DNA from: Whalleya microplaca
Lineage: Eukaryota; Ascomycota; Sordariomycetes; Xylariales; Xylariaceae
Assembly (NCBI GenBank): GCA_022497155.1
Contig: MU385714.1
Span: forward strand, 372,001 to 436,000
DNA length: 64,000 nt
Direction of reading: 5' to 3'
Position numbers and translations under genes: made by a program. The notes below the pieces were generated by a model, which had not been told where the DNA came from, did not search any database, and saw nothing but the letters and a program-made list of their open reading frames with translations. Positions within the stretch are counted from its first letter, which is position 1, and the number at the start of each line of letters is the position of its first letter. Of the stretch, positions 37,710 to 48,942 are shown piece after piece.

Positions 37710-39338
37710 TTACAGCTTCTTGCAGATCTCGATCCACTTGGCAGTCGAGAAACTCTTGGGCCTCTCGATAGGCGCGCCGACGGCACGGTCAATGATCAAC
37801 TGTGGCAGAACACCGATTGCTCGGGACACACCGAAGAGGACCGTGTAGAAGTTAGCCTCGGTAAGACCGTAGTATTGGAGCAGGACACCGGAGTGGGCGT
37901 CGACGTTAGGGTAGGGGTTCTTCGTCTTGCCGTGCTTGGTCAAGACACCGGGGGCGATCTTGTAGACCTGGCTGACCAGCTGGAACATCGGGTCGTTGGG
38001 CATCTTCTCCTGAGCGAAGGTGCGCTGGGCCGTGTATCGGGGGTCAGTCTTGCGGAGGACGGCGTGGCCGTAACCGGGCACGACTCTGCCCGAGTTCAGA
38101 GTAGACCATAGGTAGTCCGTGATGCTCTTGTCGCTGAGGTCATCGCCGACAGTCTTCTTGAACTCAGCGAGCCAGTTCAGGACTTCCTGGTTGGCAAGAC
38201 CGTGCAGAGGACCAGCGAGACCGTTCAAACCAGCGGCAAGCGATAGGAAGGGAGAGCTGAGGGCACTGCCAACAAGATGCGTGGTGTGCGCGCTCACGTT
38301 GCCACCCTCGTGGTCAGTGTGGATCGTCAGATACAGTCGCAGAAGCTCAATGAAGTCCTTGTTCTCGCCGAAGCCCAGCTGGTTGGCAAAGTTGAAACTG
38401 TAATCCTGATCCTTCTGAACTGGGGCAACCTTTCCGCCCTTAAACACGTTCTGGTAGATACGAGCTGCAATAGTAGGCAGCTTGGCAATCAAGTCCATTG
38501 AGTCCTCGAAAGTGTATCCCCAGTAGTCCTTCTTGTTTATGCCCTTAGCGTAGGCCTTGGCGAAAGACGAAGTGTGCTCTAGAGCGGTAACGGCTAGCGA
38601 AAACTGCGCCATGGGGTGGAGGTCGGTAGGGCATCGGTCGATAAGTTCCTCGACGAACTTGGGGACGTCGGATCGAGCGGCCCATTCAGCAGACAGGTCG
38701 CGAACCTGCTTCTCGGTTGGGACCTCGCCGGTCAGGAGAAGCCAGAAAAGACCTCGAATTTAGTTAGACAGGGGCAATTCTCAGGAACATAACTAGTTGT
38801 GCGCATACCTTCTGGTAAGGGCTCCTTGCCGCCAGGTGCCTTGGGAAGAAGCTCCTGGCACTCGGGGATGGTCTTGCCACGGAAACGGATACCCTCTTCA
38901 GCGTCCAGGACTGAGCCTTCCCATACCAACGCCTTGATACCTCGTGCACCGCCATATACCTGGTCTAGGGTGACCTGGTCGACGACCTTGGAGCCATTCT
39001 CTCTGTTTGCGCTGTGAGCTACGTGTGTTCAATCGTTTCCAATCGTTGAATTCATGGCGTAGACAATATATATATATAACTTACTTTCTCAGAGCCTTGA
39101 TCTCCTCGATCTTCTCAGGCAGCAACTCGGCAAAGCGTTCCTTCAATGTCTAGACCAATTGATCAGCTCTGATGTCTCTCGCAGTGCAGGGATAGATGCG
39201 GTAGGTGTGCTTGCTTACCTGCGACTTGGAGGAGGAGTAGCATCTCACAGCATTGAAAGCTGTGGTACGGGCCGTGAAACCTGGAGCTCTCAGCGAAGCT
39301 CGCAGAGCAGCAGAGCTCAGACGAAGAGTGGCAGCCAT
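37710..39338 (-). CDS. CIT1: Citrate synthase, mitochondrial
   Basis: Condenses acetyl-CoA and oxaloacetate to citrate in the mitochondrial matrix (TCA cycle). Exons, minus strand: 39338-39219, 39149-39085, 39011-38809, 38752-37710 (476 residues, normal length). Introns 39218-39150, 39084-39012, 38808-38753. The first 40 residues (basic, Ser/Ala/Arg-rich, ending YSSSKSQ) form a mitochondrial presequence, which excludes the peroxisomal or methylcitrate forms that carry a C-terminal PTS1; this protein ends in CKKL. Catalytic residues seen: His about 313 in [10 protein letters not shown], His about 359 in [14 protein letters not shown], Asp about 414 in [15 protein letters not shown], with the binding loop [15 protein letters not shown] upstream. 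A 2-methylcitrate synthase is the nearest alternative and is less likely. Two CCAAT boxes lie about 300 bp upstream. Confidence 0.95.
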
Positions 39339-39640
39339 TGTGCGATGTACAGTAGAGATAATTGGGTTGAGGTGGTGTGGTGAAGGGAGACAGAGCAGAG
39401 GACAAGCGTGAAAAGGGCAACAGTCGCAAAGGGAATGGAAGAAAAAAAAAAGTTACGAAATGCCTCAAGAGCGAAACGGGGCCCTTTACCAAGGTAAAAA
39501 TGATAAAATGACGGGTCACGATTGACAGGTTCGGTTGGATGGGGAAACCGAGAGTAATTCAGCGTAATTCAGCGGGTCCGCCAACTGGTTACTGCGCCCC
39601 GCGGGAGCACATGCGCATCAAATTGTTGCATCTTTCAATC

Positions 39641-39656
39641 ATTGGGGTGGCATTGG
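39641..39656 (-). promoter_or_regulatory. Tandem CCAAT boxes upstream of citrate synthase
   Basis: ATTGGGGTG occurs at 39641 and again at 39652, so the coding strand carries two CCCCAAT boxes 11 bp apart (one helical turn), about 305 bp before the ATG. Fits HAP/CCAAT-complex control of a TCA-cycle gene; binding is inferred. Confidence 0.5.
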
Positions 39657-40875
39657 GGTGCCATTCAGGCCGGAAGGCTCACCCAAGTGCCAACCACCCG
39701 CAACCACCCAACCAATGACGGGAGCCCAGACGGTTATTCGAGCACCGACTAAGCCGTTAAGCCGCCTTGCTTTTTTCCAGACCTCACGAAATGCCCACCA
39801 CGGTGTTGCCCCCCCGAAGCTGACGTCAAATTCATTTTACTTATACACATCGCTCTGGCACGACATACCTGTATGTTTAACCACTTTAACCACAAGACAC
39901 CCAGCCACGTGAGCAAGTCTATAGTAAAGCATATCACATTCCAGATGCAACCTTACCTACCTAAGGAGGTAGTTATATGCTATGGGTATTCAGTGTTACT
40001 TAGCGTAACCTATGCAGTTATGTAGTTCTAACTAAAACAACTATAGTGACATTCAGTATCTAGGTCATGTTACGTGTCACAAGGTTTCCGCCGCTCCCCT
40101 ACTATGTACTTAGCCGCTTGAGGCGCCGAAATCTCCGGCAATGATGGACGTTTATATGCTAGAGAGACCTGGCATTCTGAGCATTACCTTGGTTATCTGG
40201 ATATGACAGTGTCAGCCTATTAGGTAAATGCCTACGTATGCTGCTCCATGTTCAGCACATATTGCATTCTCGAAGGATGCAGAGTACATATAGATTATTA
40301 GATAGTATTCCTATATCGAGCAAGAACTCTTGAGACCCCTACTATCTTATGTACCCAACAAGCAAGCAGTAGGCGAGTTGCTATTTGCTATAGTGGCGGT
40401 ATATTGCATACAGTTTACCTCAGCTTACAATGATGAGAGAGTGCAAGGCAGATACTCCGTACAAAAAGGGTTGATAAACGATGTTGCCTTGTTGTTGTAG
40501 GTAATATACTCAAGGAGGTGCCTGAACGCTCTTTGATTCCGTCCAGTCTTTTGAACCGTCAAAAAAGGCTGAGGTATATTTACCAAGCTTCATTGTGTCT
40601 TCGCGGCCGTTAATATATTTATAAGTCCCGTCAAACACCTGGAGTGCCTGATACCACCACTTCGTCCATGATTAGTAAGGAAAAAACGGTTCCCAACAAA
40701 GTCGGACTGTTTGCCCGATGTGCCGAAGTTTGACCGTTTGACTGTTTGCTGTGGCTGGGGTAGCAACAGCCATAGCACGCTAACACCCCACGTACAACAC
40801 TGAAACAAGAAAATCCTGCAGTCCTTGCGAACCACCACTTCTTCTTCTCCCCCTCATACAACATCAACGTCGACC

Positions 40876-40906
40876 TTGCCATCGCCATCGCCATCGCCAT
40901 CGCATC
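40876..40906. repeat. (CCATCG)n hexamer microsatellite
   Basis: About four and a half CCATCG units in the upstream region of the Nrd1-like gene, probably in its leader. Non-coding on either strand despite making an open antisense frame. Confidence 0.8.
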
Positions 40907-41424
40907 GGCCTCGTAAAGTCCATCGCGCATCATCAATAGTTTCATTAACCGTACCTCGCCAGCATCTGCACCGATATTTACATTCTGTTTTCTAGGAATC
41001 CAGTGTCGCTTGTCTACCCGCAGGCAGGTCCTCTGCTCGACTTGCTAGCGGGACGAGGTTTTTAGGCCCCCCCCCCCCAGTAGACCTCAAGGCTTCGCCG
41101 GTGCTGTTTCACTGTCGCGTCAACATCGCATCAGAACGTATTGCGATTTCCCCCTCGCACTTCCCAACATACCTTACATTTGATCTACATTAGAGCGTCT
41201 CGCGAACATCTGCGACATAGACTTGCCGTTTTGTGGCTGTAGCTCATTAGACGCGGCAAAAAGTACAAAAAGTAGTCGCCGAAGCCCAGGAACAAGAATT
41301 CCTAGTACTTAGGTGACCACTACGATTCTATCGTACACCCTCGCTTTACGGGTGCTACATATCTACTATCGCTCTGCACTGTGCCTGTCGTCTTCTACGT
41401 ATCCAAGAGAGCAGTACTGCAATC

Positions 41425-44038
41425 ATGTCGTCGCCAGTAGCGGAGCTTGAGGCTGGCCTTAATGCCATGCAAAACCTAAAACCACCCGGAGTCTCTGGCT
41501 CACGTATTCAATCATTGACAAGTCTATGCGTCGAGAACGTACAGGTAAGGACAAGGCGCTATTTCTATGGCACAGCCGATGTATTATACTAATCAGGTGT
41601 TCTCCACTGCAGTCCGAATCCGTACTCATCCAGAAGATATATACACACTTCAAGAAGGCCCCAGCGACTCACAAGTTAGGAGTGCTCTACGTCGTAGATT
41701 CCGTAACTCGCAGATGGGTTGATCATGCCAAGCAACAAGGTCAAACTATCGATAGTACTGCAAAGGATGGTACCTACGCTGCCGGCGTGCATAGAGTAAC
41801 GGAATTGCTTCCAGTGCTGATGAATGACATCCTTCAGAACGCCCCCGGAGAACAAAAGGTACGCTTTATCAAATATTCACGTTTATCGTAGTTGCAGCAA
41901 CAGCATCAGTATCAGCTATAGAGCTCCTGGAACTTTGCTAGATCAGGCCCTACTATTCCTTGATCCTGGGCTGTCCGCTGTCTATGGGTCCAGCCCATCA
42001 CTAGGATTATGAATGCTCGCTGGAATGTTGACTAAGAATATGCACTTACCTGACCAATTCCGTGTAGGAGAAAATTAAGAAGCTCATTGATATCTGGGAG
42101 AAAGGTCAGACATTTCCCATGACTATGATCGAGTCATTCAAGCAGAAGCTTAATGCTCTTCCCGCCAAAAGTAGGTCTCCTGATTCCAAACTTAGATCAT
42201 AATCTCTCTTCACGCTCCGATCGACTTGGTTATCTTGAATCTGTATATCTGATCGTTGTCTGCTATGATAGATGAGTCTACGACACCGGTAGGTAGCCCT
42301 CCGCCGGGCCCTGGTCTTCCAGGTCTGCCGGAGGCCAAACCAGCTGCCACCGAGGCCCCGAACGCTATCATGGAGGCGCTCGCCAACATCGCCCGACAAA
42401 ACATAACCACTACACCAAGCGGTAATACCATTCCGGCCCCTAACAATCCCTACAACGTACCGACAACCCAGACTGGTGCAGTGCTACAGCCCACTCCTCA
42501 ACTAGGACAGGGCCAGCCTCCCGTCTCTTATGCTGCTGTTCAGCAGCCTGTAAATGTGCCTGGGATGCCGTATTCATACCCTCAGCCGGGACAAGTTCCT
42601 CAGGCTCAGACCCCCGTACCCCCGGTGACTGCCAGTAGTCAAGTGCCCGGCTTCCCTGGTGTAGCTCCAGGTGTCACTCCGGCACCCGCTGCTGGTGTGG
42701 ATCCTAATGTCCAGCAGCAGTTCATGTTGATAAAGCTTCTGGCGGATCAAGGTATCCCCTTCGATAAAATCCCAGCCATCATAGCAGGATTGCAAAATAA
42801 TAATGCTGCTCCACCCGGACCTCCCGCTGCTGCGGCTGCCCCCCAAGTAGGCCAGGTTCCGTATGCTGCTGGTTCGTGGGGTCAAGATACCTTTCAACCT
42901 AATGAATCACGTGACCTCGGCTTTCAGCAAGTGAGATCGCCCAACAGATTTCGTAATCGATCAAGATCTCGTTCTCCTCCACGTCACTGGGACGCACGCG
43001 GCTCCCCACGTGGCCGTGACTATGGTGGTTACGGACGAGACTCGCCCGGTCCGGGACGTATAGACGACCGTGATCGTCGTGGCAGAGGCTCCGACTACCG
43101 TCAGCGCAGTCCGCCTGGACGGCATGGTCTTAGTGCGACTCCGCCACATGGATTCCCCCATCCAACGCCTAAATGGGTTGACTATGACAGAAGTCTTGCT
43201 CCAGGTCACATCAAGGGTAAATATTCTGACCATGTACGGTAAAGATCCATGCTAACGTAAGCACAGTTCTGAGCAGAACTCTATTTGTTGGAGGCGTTAC
43301 GTAAGTCATCTACCTTCATGAAGAGCACAAGAAATGCAGTAGTTCATTGACTGACAAACCTAGATGTCCCGAGAGCGAACTACGTGGATTATTCAACCGA
43401 CATGGCCAGGTACAGACGTGTATTGTCAATAAAGACAAACGCCATGCGTTTGTAAAAATGGTTACTCGCCGGGATGCCGTTGCTGCCAAGGACGCCATGG
43501 AAAACAGTACATTCAGAGTGAGCTATAGCAATGCCGCCCATTCAATATGATGTTACTAACATAGGAACAGACTCGCTGGGGAGTAGGCTTCGGACCCCGT
43601 GACTGCAGTGACTACCAGACCGGTATCAGCGTCATTCCTATCAGTAAGCTGACAGAGGCGGACCGAAAGTGGATGCTTACCGCCGAATATGGCGGTAGTG
43701 GCGGCCGGCCTATTGAGACAGGTATGGTGGTTGAAGAGCCAGACATCGAAATAGGAGCTGGAGTATCCTCCAAGGCTATAAGCCGACGCATGCAGACAGA
43801 CAAGGGAGGACGTCACGGACCAAAATCGAGTAGAGGTCCTGGCAGCGGCGACGATGAGGGGGATCTAACCAGATGGCGACGAAACCCAACTAACCCCCGA
43901 AGAGAGGACCACCACGATGAGAGAAATCCAGCGAACAATGGCCCGATGGTCCCTCAATTCCCTTTTGGAATCGGAACCGGCCCCAATGGGATGCCAGTTT
44001 TCCCGCCGGGTTTCTCATTCCCTCCTCCCTCTTCCTAA
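41425..44038 (+). CDS. SEB1: Nrd1/Seb1-type RNA polymerase II termination factor (CID + RRM)
   Basis: Binds the Pol II C-terminal domain and nascent RNA to direct 3'-end processing and termination. Exons 41425-41544, 41613-41858, 42068-42170, 42272-43216, 43267-43300, 43364-43517, 43571-44038 (689 residues). All six introns keep frame; intron 2 is unusually long (209 nt). CID at about 1-150 (KIYTHFKKAPATHKLGVLYV, DSVTRRWVDHA). A Pro/Gln/Gly-rich middle, an RS/RG-rich stretch (RNRSRSRSPPRHWD) and an RRM at about 472-545 (RTLFVGGVT, then HAFVKMVTR). After it comes the Seb1/Nrd1-specific segment TRWGVGFGPRDCSDYQTG and a Pro/Gly tail. In the last intron the CAG at 43570 is preferred over the TAG at 43564 because the latter is four bases from the branch site; the alternative would add two residues. 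Confidence 0.93.
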
Positions 44039-47000
44039 ACGGCAAAACAATCAGTCGAGCATAGGAATCTTACGACCGCCCTGTCTATTTTCAGGTGAGC
44101 TAATATGCTCTGTCTTAATGGAGGAAAGCATGGCTCTTAGCAAGTGAGAATGCTGAATGCTTGCACAATGGTTCATGTTGTTACTGCGATCTGCGAATGT
44201 CTCACGAATCACTTTGCATGTACCGGCGTTGGGGGCATTGTGCAACAGGTCTCTTAGGGACACACGTCCTACATACTTTTTCGCGATGATTTAGGAGGTT
44301 TTAGTCGTCAATACGACTTGTGCTGGGAGGCTCTATCCGATTTGATAGATCTGGCCTCCGCACCTACGTTGACTTTCACTCGGTTGTTGGCGCGGCCTAG
44401 CAGTACCCTTAGGTGCTGGTAGAGGCATAGCGCTAGTATGTTACATAATGTATAACGCCTATAACGACAATGAATGTATCTTCACAATGTGTTCTCTCAG
44501 TATTATGCCTCTCTTCCTTTGTGAACTTCCAGTAAAGCTCTACCAAAACTCCACTGTAAATCTGGTTCGTAGTATAAGTGCCTTACTAAGCAAAATGAAG
44601 GCGCACGGTGTGTTCTCTACTCTATGTATCGTAGACAGTGTCTTTCTACTGTCGCATACTTTCAGACCCCCAAAGCAACCTAAGCTGCATCATGCAATGC
44701 AGGCCTTAGTCAGTGGGAGGTCCCTGTAGGTGCCCCCTTCAATACTACAAGTAGCTATAATAATTGAGCGACATACCTACCTACACGTAATAGGCAGTAT
44801 TGTGTTAAGCGTGTCGTAGGTAGAGAAACCAACTAGAAACAGGAACGTCGAGTTCCTTGATAGACAGACGGGGCTAATAGGGATTCTTCCGACTCGGCCG
44901 TTGGCGACGCTAGACGCTATGGGCCGAATAGTGGTACACAGTGAGGCATTTCGCGAATTTGCGGTTGCACATCCCATAGCGTTCTGGGGATTCTAAGATT
45001 GAATATGGGGGTATGCTGGGCAGCGGGGAATGTATGGAGATGGAGCAAATCCTTGGTGCGTGCCTAGGTACCTAGGTAGTCTCTCAATTAACATCAACCT
45101 TATATTACGCACAGTAATTGGAAGTCAGGACATCTACTAAGTGGGGGGACGTGCATGACATAGATTAGGTATGTAGTACTGTTCAATATATCACGAACTT
45201 CCAGATCGCCAGAATTCACAAGACAGACCGTTTACGAGTATCCGGTGAGCTTGACCAGTTCTCGACTCTCCATCCTGGTTTGGCCCCTTGGGTAAAATGG
45301 ACTAGAAGAAAGAGACCAACCAACATGTTTGTATTAAACATGAATTACTAGATCCGGCAAACCGACGGCGAGTCCACCGTTACGGTTAGACTTGCCCGTA
45401 GCCGGATACCCTCCCACATCCCACACATCCCACACATCTCTGGATTGAGCCCCGAACGATTGACGAGACCCTAATCTATAATGTATTACGTTTGTTCTTA
45501 AACTGTACGCTTTACAGATACGTTGTTGGAAAGATGACAACGAGGAAGAGAAGTACATACATACATATGACATATGTACACTGAATGCATAGTTCGCATG
45601 AATTCTCCGATATGCGTATTCTGTAAACTGTACTCTGCAATATCAGACCTGCAGGATCCACATCCTAATAGTCGTACATATCATCTGTATGTATGTATCT
45701 AGTGCCGGTCCCCAGCCACCAGCTCCGGATCGTGATGATTCCGGCGAATTTCCCTCACAACGGCTTTGATGCGGCTATACGGCCTGAGGGATAATGACCT
45801 ACTTATGTACTATAGTATTGCCAATCTCCGTTTTCATGTACGTGCTATGGAAGTGCTCCGCAAAAGGGTAGATGGTAGCTTACATACCTACCTCCCTTAC
45901 ACCCAAGCATCGTCGGTTTTTCCCGAGGCAGAATGGCTTGCTGCTCCTGTCGCTGCATCTAGGGTCGCCAAGGGTTCCTCGCATGTATTACGTTGGTTTG
46001 CTCGGTGGGTTTACGCAGTATACGATTTGTATGTAGCGGTGAGAGAGGATCCTTATTTCCGGTTGGACCGGAGCTGACGGCCGTCGCGTTTCCTATCGTG
46101 GGCGCTTACGCATCGGTGTTTCATAGCACAATTCTAGAAGCGCAGACGTTATACCGTAGTTTTACCGTGCGCTTCTAACATCTAGCATAGGCAACAGATG
46201 AACTAGGTCGACGCTGAGCTAGGGAGAAGTTGTGAGGCTCTGTGTAACTAGTCTGTCGTCTTGTCTTACTTGATACTTGTGTTTTACCGTTCATACGTTA
46301 TTCATCATGTTGCCAGCATAGGATTCAATCAGTACATGTACCATGTTAGATATATCATGGCTATGACATATGTGCTCAGTCGTCTTGATGAATGTATGCT
46401 CGCTAGTTCAACAATGCTCGACCTTCACCGTGACGGATGCTCAATTCGCTGGCCGACATAAATAGCCTCATCTGTTTCCAACGAGAGCCAATTTATTGCA
46501 AAGTAATTCCGTGACTCGGTCAGTCGATTCCCATTACTGTATAATTATATACGATAAGAAGATAAAGCGGTTCTTGCGTGTTCGCGTAGAGGTTTGATGA
46601 TCATCTGTGTAAGCAAAGCGAAGGATATTGCGAAAGAGATCAAGCCTGCTAAGATCCATTTCACCCTCCCACATAGCTAGCTTATAATTATAACATTGGA
46701 ACTATTTTGTGTCTACGAAGCTACGAGTCGAGATAGAGCCCCTAGTAGATAATCATCCCATAAGGATCAGGTACGCGTGAAGCAGTAATCCAGAGGACTA
46801 GTCCCCTGGAACGTCCTAGATGTCTTTGACAGCAGCCAGGGTCACTAAGTTATGAACTCGGTGCTTATATTAGTAGGCTAAGTTCATCCTCGTAGCCGCT
46901 ACTAGTAACCGAATAGGCTTGTGCCTAAGTCCAGAAGCCTCTATTAAGCACCATAAGTTCAACTGCAGAATATATTATCGACGTTGTCATGTCTACGTAT

Positions 47001-48942
47001 CATAATATGAATCCCCAGTCGAAGTAGCGTAGCCAGATAGAAATAACTGAGATATTGTCTAGGCTCTGTTTCGATACGTTTGACGTGGCTCAATATTGTT
47101 TTCCTACACCCAAATATAAGGGGAGATGGTTGCGTTCCAATAGACATCAGCTTTCCAACTGAACAAGCAGAATTCTAGTCTCTAGAGGTGTAAAGTGGTC
47201 TTATGCACCGCTCAATGTTGTCCATCTACATTAAGTTCCTTCGTCACCTTCTCGTATGGGGGTATCATCTTGAGTTATATACCTACCTCTGTAATCAGCG
47301 ACCCTTCAAGTGTTTGGGCGATCACAAAACCGTAATCTGGTGTCCCCGGGCCCTTGTACATGGTTCGAATAGAAAAAACAGCAGGCACTCCTTCATTGCA
47401 ACTGACTAGTACCAAACTAGCTCTTTTGAGTTATGTTCGAAGTTTTGAGGAGAGGTTGCCTTCGGGAGTCAAATATCTCAGTTTCGGGTCAGGAATCGAC
47501 GTTGCAGTTAAGAGGCTTCTACAATGCTTTCGTATGATATAGGGCATTAGATCACTCGCGTTGGAGACATATCACATCACCGCCTAGAATTAGCTATCAT
47601 TAGCCGATAAGGAGGATGCATTACCAGCTAATCCGTTACTATTCCACTGCACCCTTATCAGAAGAGCCTCATGATTTTAATGATGGCTGAGAGGACAGTG
47701 TTGGAAGTTGGTTAAACTCTTCATCCACAATATACTCAAGGAGCGGAACTATGTACCAAGTATCGTTTCGTCTGCTTAAATTGCATGGCAAGCGGAGTCC
47801 TTGAATGGAAATTGCTTGCGAGCGTGTTATATCTGTCCAAGATGGGGTTTAGTCGAAAGTAACTGTACACTGTCATTCCTCCCCTGGATGAGTTACATGA
47901 GATGCTTTTATCGTTTACTTAGACGAATGTTGGTTTTTCCTAGACCATCAGGATTCGAAATACGACAGCGGTTGTTGGTCCCTGAATTATAAATAATGGA
48001 GAGCTAAGTGAATTATAGGATACCGTTTACTTTATTTTCTTGGGGCTCGTAGTAGAGGCCAAGAAACAGTTCACAGTCAATATTCATGTGTCTCTTGTTA
48101 GCTCCAGCTCGAGGAATTATACAAAATTCCGCCCTTGGCTCTCACTTATATCCTAGCTCTCATGCTAGCGACCGTAGCCATCAAGTCCTTTGAATCTGTA
48201 CCCCCAGCCGTACTAAAAAGATAGCTTCTTCAGCTTAGGAACCAGGCTTCCATACGCTCTCCTAAATTCACCACATATCATGAAGTTAGCCACTCCTCGG
48301 CATCTCGAGCTCTGCAATGTCAATGGAGCAAGCCTAGCGGGGAGATACTTGGTGTATCAACCCAAACTTGTTGACTCGATTGCTTTAGCGACATCTAAGA
48401 CATTAAAGCTATGCTTTTAGAATCACTGCGTATATAGACACCGCCTAACAAATCCAAATCCTTTTCATGTGATGAGGCAACTCCTTTAACTCCTTCAAGG
48501 ACAAGACTGGGCCGGCTGGCTAAAAGCAATAAATGTCAGCACCTAGGAGGCTTGCAAGGACCCTTTCAAGCCTGTGTCGGAGGTCTATCGACCTTGATGC
48601 TACCCATACAAATTGATATCCTTGGGAATCCTGACAAGGTCAAGATCTAGTACACCTTTGAACCTGCCCTATGAGTCGATATACTAGTGGTTCCTAGCTA
48701 TTCTACCCTGTAATACAAACGAAGATCATGTCATTACACAATCTCATTTACGAAGTATAGACAAGTGAAAATAAACGATTTATATGTAAAAATTTAAATA
48801 TCAGATGCCCCCGAAGCTTTAATAATAAAACAATATGCAAGTTGTGTTAAAAGTCGTGAATTTATCTTAAGTGATTAATGTTCACGTCTTCTGATACTCT
48901 TACACCCCCAGCTTCACAGGTTTCTCTAGAACATCTTACAAC
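44039..48942. other. 4.9-kb gene-poor stretch
   Basis: Between the convergent ends of the Nrd1-like gene and the SIM/WD40 gene. No frame shows a known domain or spliced continuation. The most protein-like is 103 codons at 45766-46077 (plus). 46.6-47.0 kb is TA/CTAG-rich like 33.7-34.5 kb. A double palindrome lies at 45063-45078. Confidence 0.5.
45063..45078. repeat. CCTAGGTACCTAGG double palindrome, contains TACCTAGGTA copy 5
   Basis: A 14-bp perfect palindrome (45063-45076) overlapping the 10-bp core TACCTAGGTA at 45069-45078. Intergenic. Confidence 0.7.

Larger units (their letters stand above)
39339..41424. other. Divergent intergenic region, citrate synthase / Nrd1-like gene
   Basis: Promoter space of both divergent genes. 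Holds two CCAAT boxes near the citrate synthase end, a CACGTG at about 39904, a (CCATCG)n run at 40876-40906 and a 10-base C run near 41069 in the likely Nrd1 leader. No coding frame; the 104-codon minus-strand frame at 40631-40945 is created by the hexamer repeat. Confidence 0.55.

Noticed and set aside
40631..40945. 104-codon minus-strand frame with a Met-Ala repeat
   Set aside because: Met-Ala repeat is the antisense reading of the CCATCG microsatellite in a non-coding leader.
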